From the NCBI GenBank assembly GCA_049582005.1, contig JBAUTB010000033.1, positions 1 to 40,574 of the forward strand: DNA of 40,574 nucleotides. Direction: 5' to 3'. The notes under the pieces are model-generated. The model saw only the letters and a list, made by a program, of their open reading frames with translations. It made no database searches and was not told where the DNA came from. A program made the translations under genes and the position numbers. Below, in pieces: positions 37,833-40,574 of the stretch (the stretch's first letter is position 1; every line of letters begins with the position of its first letter). Source of the stretch: Sivonenia sp049582005. Its GTDB lineage: Bacteria; Cyanobacteriota; Cyanobacteriia; Gloeobacterales; PMM-0068.

Positions 37833-40331
37833 ATGCTGAAAAAACGACTACTTCCATTTTTGGCCCTACTCCTCTTGGCTGGGTTGGTTACAGGTATTGT
37901 TCTTTTGTTTAGTCCTAAACCCACGGTTCAGCAAGTATCCGACTATACAATGACCCGTTCTTTAGTTGTAAATCAGCCGAGTTATTACTCAGTTAAACAA
38001 ACGCTTGACCCCAAACTTTACCGACCGATAGCTCCCTGGGTTGGTCGTCTAATTTTACCGAAACCCGAAGAATTTCAGCAAAAGACTTGGCCGGACAAGG
38101 ATTGGGCTTGGTTAGAAGTCTATCAGGCTCCCCCGGAAAGGCAGGATTTAGTGGGGCAAAAGATTCGTTTAGGATGGCAGCGGTCATCGCGCCTTGATCG
38201 TTATTTGCAACTGGTGACCACGGATATTCGATTTACCCCTGCGGCCCAAAAAAGTGAACAGCAAGGAAATGTCGTTCCCGTTCGTCTTAATGGCCGTTCC
38301 CAGGTAGGCCCACTACAAGCTTTAGCAGGAGCTAGACCTGAGGATGATGTATTAGTCAGTTTTCAAAAAGCCCAAGTTGCAGGCAACCGTCTAGAACAAC
38401 CGACCCTTCGGGTTGAGCAAATGCCTTTAATGGTGACAGGGCGTTATGAAGGTTTGGTAAAAATCCTCGGAGAAGTCCCAGCACAATCGAAAACGGATAT
38501 TCCTGCCCAATGTCCAGGGTCTTTACCCTGTCCCAGTGAGTTAGTGCGCGTCAAACACTACAATCCCCAAAGCAGGCAATTTGATGGCGTTGAAGAGGTA
38601 ATTCGGATTCCCCAACAACCTTTGGTATCGGGCGATCGCTTCTTTTCGACCCCTCGTCAGTTAGCCGATTCCACCGAGGGCAAAGCAGGGTGGTATATCT
38701 ACGGCGCCAAAGGTAAAGATGGTTTATTTACCGTACAGGCACTCAGACCGCGATCGCTGTTTCAACTTCAGCCGACGGACAGCGTTTTGGGATTTGAGTC
38801 TGGTTCAGATTACATTGCTGAGGGTAACTGGAAAAATACTCCCGAGCGTAAAGGAACAGCCCAACGGGTTTTGGTCGATCCGCACCGTGACTCTCCGGCA
38901 GTGGCCTTGGCCGCTTGGAAAGAAGGCGATCGCGGTTTAGGGATTCATCAGTTTGGGGGCATTGGCGGACAAAAAGGCGAAGCAGTCATAGGGGGAACCG
39001 TAACGGGCCACTTTGCCTACTACTTTTTCCAGGTAATACGGGATCCCTTTACCCAGGAGTTGCAATGGGACATCTCCTACTATCAGGTCTATGCCCATAA
39101 TCCCCAGGCGATCCTGTCGGGCAGCCAAAATTGGGCAAACTATATGGGGAACTTGCAACGGGGTTGGCTCAATTCTCGTCCCACCTCCAATGTGATGCTT
39201 AAAATAGATGCGCTTCAGAATTACAATTTTGGCGGAATTACCCTCTCTCCCCTGACGGAATTACAACGGCAACTGGAAGTTATGATGGCCCGCTACCGAA
39301 CGGGGGATGGAACGGGAAACTCCAGTGTGACTCCAGCAGCTTCCTGTGTTCAGGATTCAAACCAAGCTATCTACATCACCATTGAAACTCTCAAAGAGCA
39401 GATTAAGCAGAATCCAAAAATTGCTGACTGGTTAAACGATCATCCCAATGACCCTCAAAACCAACGCTTTCAAAAATTAGTGCAACTTGGCGATCACCTC
39501 TATCAAATTTTAACCCCCAGGGGAGTAATCCGTCCCGATTGGCACCAAAATGCGGTCACGCTAGCGGGAGTAAAATTTAGCCAGCATTATCCTTTCGTTC
39601 AGCAGGATACGGTCACCGATGCCCTCTTAAGTTGGCAGTCGATGTTACCCCGCGCTGCCCATGACACCATCAGCACTATTTTTTTAGAACAGGGAGCAAC
39701 GCTTTGGTTTTTACGCACCAATCAGGTTGGCGGTTCTCTGCCAGAGATCCTACCCCTGGCTCCGACCAAGCTTTTTGGAGAAGTGCCGATTCTTTCTCTG
39801 AGCTTGCGTCGCATCTTTGCTTCCATGGTTCTGCTCCCCGATGGTTGGAATTGGGGCATGACCGTTTTATTGTTATTGGGCTATGGAGCAATCGCAGTTC
39901 CGATTGGCCTAAAATCAGGCTTTTTACAATGGCGGCCTAGCCAAGCCAAACCCCTTCAAATTGGCAAAACCCTGGTTTTTCTCTTTATTTGTCCCGCACT
40001 CATAGAAGAACTGGTCTTTCGCGTAATTTTGTTGCCCTACCCGGATGAACTGAATGCTCCTATAGCGGCCATTGGCTGGGCAATATTGAGTTTGGCCCTC
40101 TTTGTTCTTTACCATCCGTTGAATGCCCTGACCTTTTACAAAGAAGGAAATCCGACCTTATTGAGTCCCATATTTCTCACTTTAAGCGCCTTACTCGGTT
40201 TAACCTGTACGCTCGCCTATTGGCTGACGGGTTCTCTCTGGGTAATCGCCTTTATGCACTGGGTTGTCGTGAGTATCTGGCTACTCTATTTGAATGGGTT
40301 AAAACTGCTAAGGAAAGAACTCCCAGATTGA
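37833..40331 (+). CDS. Very large CPBP-family intramembrane protease homologue with N-terminal ectodomain
   Basis: An 832-residue protein from the ATG at 37833 (GGAG upstream; an ATG at 37803 is possible). An N-terminal membrane anchor (LLPFLALLLLAGLVTGIVLL) precedes a large, mostly soluble region of about 640 residues with no motif that I recognise. It includes a segment like an OB or beta domain (VKILGEVPAQSKTDIPAQCP) and HYNPQSRQFDGVEEVIRIPQ. The C-terminus has about six transmembrane helices with CPBP/CAAX-protease signatures: EELVFR (about 723-728), YHPLNAL and FMHWVVVSIWLLYLNG, which give the E-E-x3-R, F/Y-x3-N and H of the active site. Most CPBP proteins are 200-350 residues. Three HIP1 octamers lie in the gene, in contrast with the rest of the window. 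It could be a processing protease or a membrane immunity-type protein. Confidence 0.82.
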   Translation: MLKKRLLPFLALLLLAGLVTGIVLLFSPKPTVQQVSDYTMTRSLVVNQPSYYSVKQTLDPKLYRPIAPWVGRLILPKPEEFQQKTWPDKDWAWLEVYQAPPERQDLVGQKIRLGWQRSSRLDRYLQLVTTDIRFTPAAQKSEQQGNVVPVRLNGRSQVGPLQALAGARPEDDVLVSFQKAQVAGNRLEQPTLRVEQMPLMVTGRYEGLVKILGEVPAQSKTDIPAQCPGSLPCPSELVRVKHYNPQSRQFDGVEEVIRIPQQPLVSGDRFFSTPRQLADSTEGKAGWYIYGAKGKDGLFTVQALRPRSLFQLQPTDSVLGFESGSDYIAEGNWKNTPERKGTAQRVLVDPHRDSPAVALAAWKEGDRGLGIHQFGGIGGQKGEAVIGGTVTGHFAYYFFQVIRDPFTQELQWDISYYQVYAHNPQAILSGSQNWANYMGNLQRGWLNSRPTSNVMLKIDALQNYNFGGITLSPLTELQRQLEVMMARYRTGDGTGNSSVTPAASCVQDSNQAIYITIETLKEQIKQNPKIADWLNDHPNDPQNQRFQKLVQLGDHLYQILTPRGVIRPDWHQNAVTLAGVKFSQHYPFVQQDTVTDALLSWQSMLPRAAHDTISTIFLEQGATLWFLRTNQVGGSLPEILPLAPTKLFGEVPILSLSLRRIFASMVLLPDGWNWGMTVLLLLGYGAIAVPIGLKSGFLQWRPSQAKPLQIGKTLVFLFICPALIEELVFRVILLPYPDELNAPIAAIGWAILSLALFVLYHPLNALTFYKEGNPTLLSPIFLTLSALLGLTCTLAYWLTGSLWVIAFMHWVVVSIWLLYLNGLKLLRKELPD

Positions 40332-40439
40332 CTTCCGTCTTGAATAAATGATTGACATGCCACCAAATAAATCCCATGGCTCGCACTAATACAACGTCCG
40401 TTCGATGGACTAAGAGAGTATCTGTGAAGAAAATCTGAA

Positions 40440-40574
40440 TCACTTGGCCAGCCGACGAAGCATTAAGCGAATCATCGCGACATAGACGACTCCTTCATGA
40501 TTCTCTGGCCACTTCTCGTAGTCCTTGCTCAATCGTCGGCTGTGATTCAGCCAAGCAAAAGTCCGCTCCACGAT
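40440..40574 (-). CDS. IS5-type transposase, C-terminal end, cut by window edge
   Basis: The last 44 residues read IVERTFAWLNHSRRLSKDYE and onward to MIRLMLRRLAK and stop. IVERTFAWLNHSRRLSKDYE is the conserved C-terminal block of IS5-family DDE transposases (the E is the third catalytic residue). The 5' part lies outside the window, so intactness is unknown. The element end should lie within 40332-40439, where ACGTCCGTTCGA occurs. Confidence 0.85.
   Translation of the reverse strand: MVERTFAWLNHSRRLSKDYEKWPENHEGVVYVAMIRLMLRRLAK

Noticed and set aside
1..40574. CRISPR array, tRNA or rRNA genes
   Set aside because: No regularly spaced repeats and no recognisable tRNA T-arm or rRNA sequence were seen on either strand.

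Overview
The window is chromosomal DNA from a cyanobacterium. Diagnostic genes are psbK (photosystem II), ferredoxin-type nitrate reductase narB, the plastid-shared genes ycf46 and ycf35, a long-chain flavodoxin, a canonical cyanobacterial P-II (glnB), and NtcA-type boxes (GTA-N8-TAC) upstream of nitrogen genes. I cannot name the species. The HIP1 octamer GCGATCGC, abundant in many cyanobacteria, is seen only between about 37.1 and 39.0 kb.

Layout. 0-4 kb: housekeeping genes (HAD phosphatase, psbK with its own terminator, FKBP lipoprotein, RecB-like Fe-S nuclease, purU, a small unknown). 4-8.1 kb: nitrate assimilation, an nrtP-narB operon on the minus strand behind a perfect NtcA box. Facing away from the same box is a short unannotated stretch ending in a strong plus-strand terminator, a candidate small RNA. 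8.2-11.8 kb: a membrane J-domain protein with a degenerate HPD motif, then a five-gene run of small exported proteins, three of which share Q/N-rich repeats. 12-15.5 kb: another perfect NtcA box, then an ABC ATPase, a divergent P-II protein with a NifI1-like T-loop, and an ABC permease, followed by a polynucleotide kinase-phosphatase lacking its ligase domain. 15.5-25 kb: lipid and general metabolism (two alpha/beta hydrolases, fabF, nadK), small membrane proteins, a ten-repeat TPR protein, two paralogous exported proteins and glnB. 25-27.5 kb: an RHH protein, ycf46 and ycf35, closed by a perfect hairpin terminator. 27.5-34 kb: accessory region with a hairpin-rich non-coding stretch, an unknown secreted protein, a response regulator, a lipoprotein, an aldo/keto reductase, relics of IS3- and IS630-type transposases, a decayed gene and an APH-type kinase. 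34-40.6 kb: flavodoxin, Lhr-like helicase, glycine-zipper protein, HdeA-like protein, a very large CPBP-protease-family membrane protein, and the 3' end of an IS5-type transposase cut by the window edge.

How the genes fit together. Nitrogen control is the main theme. NtcA probably drives nrtP-narB, possibly a divergent small RNA, glnB (imperfect box plus a -10 at the canonical 22-nt distance), and perhaps the ABC/P-II operon. A second P-II paralogue encoded between the ATPase and permease of one transporter is the most interesting system here. It suggests a dedicated sensor that gates the transporter, comparable in role to GlnK with AmtB, but for a nitrate/sulfonate-type ABC importer whose binding protein is encoded elsewhere. 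The exported Q/N-repeat operon is the second candidate for an undescribed system.
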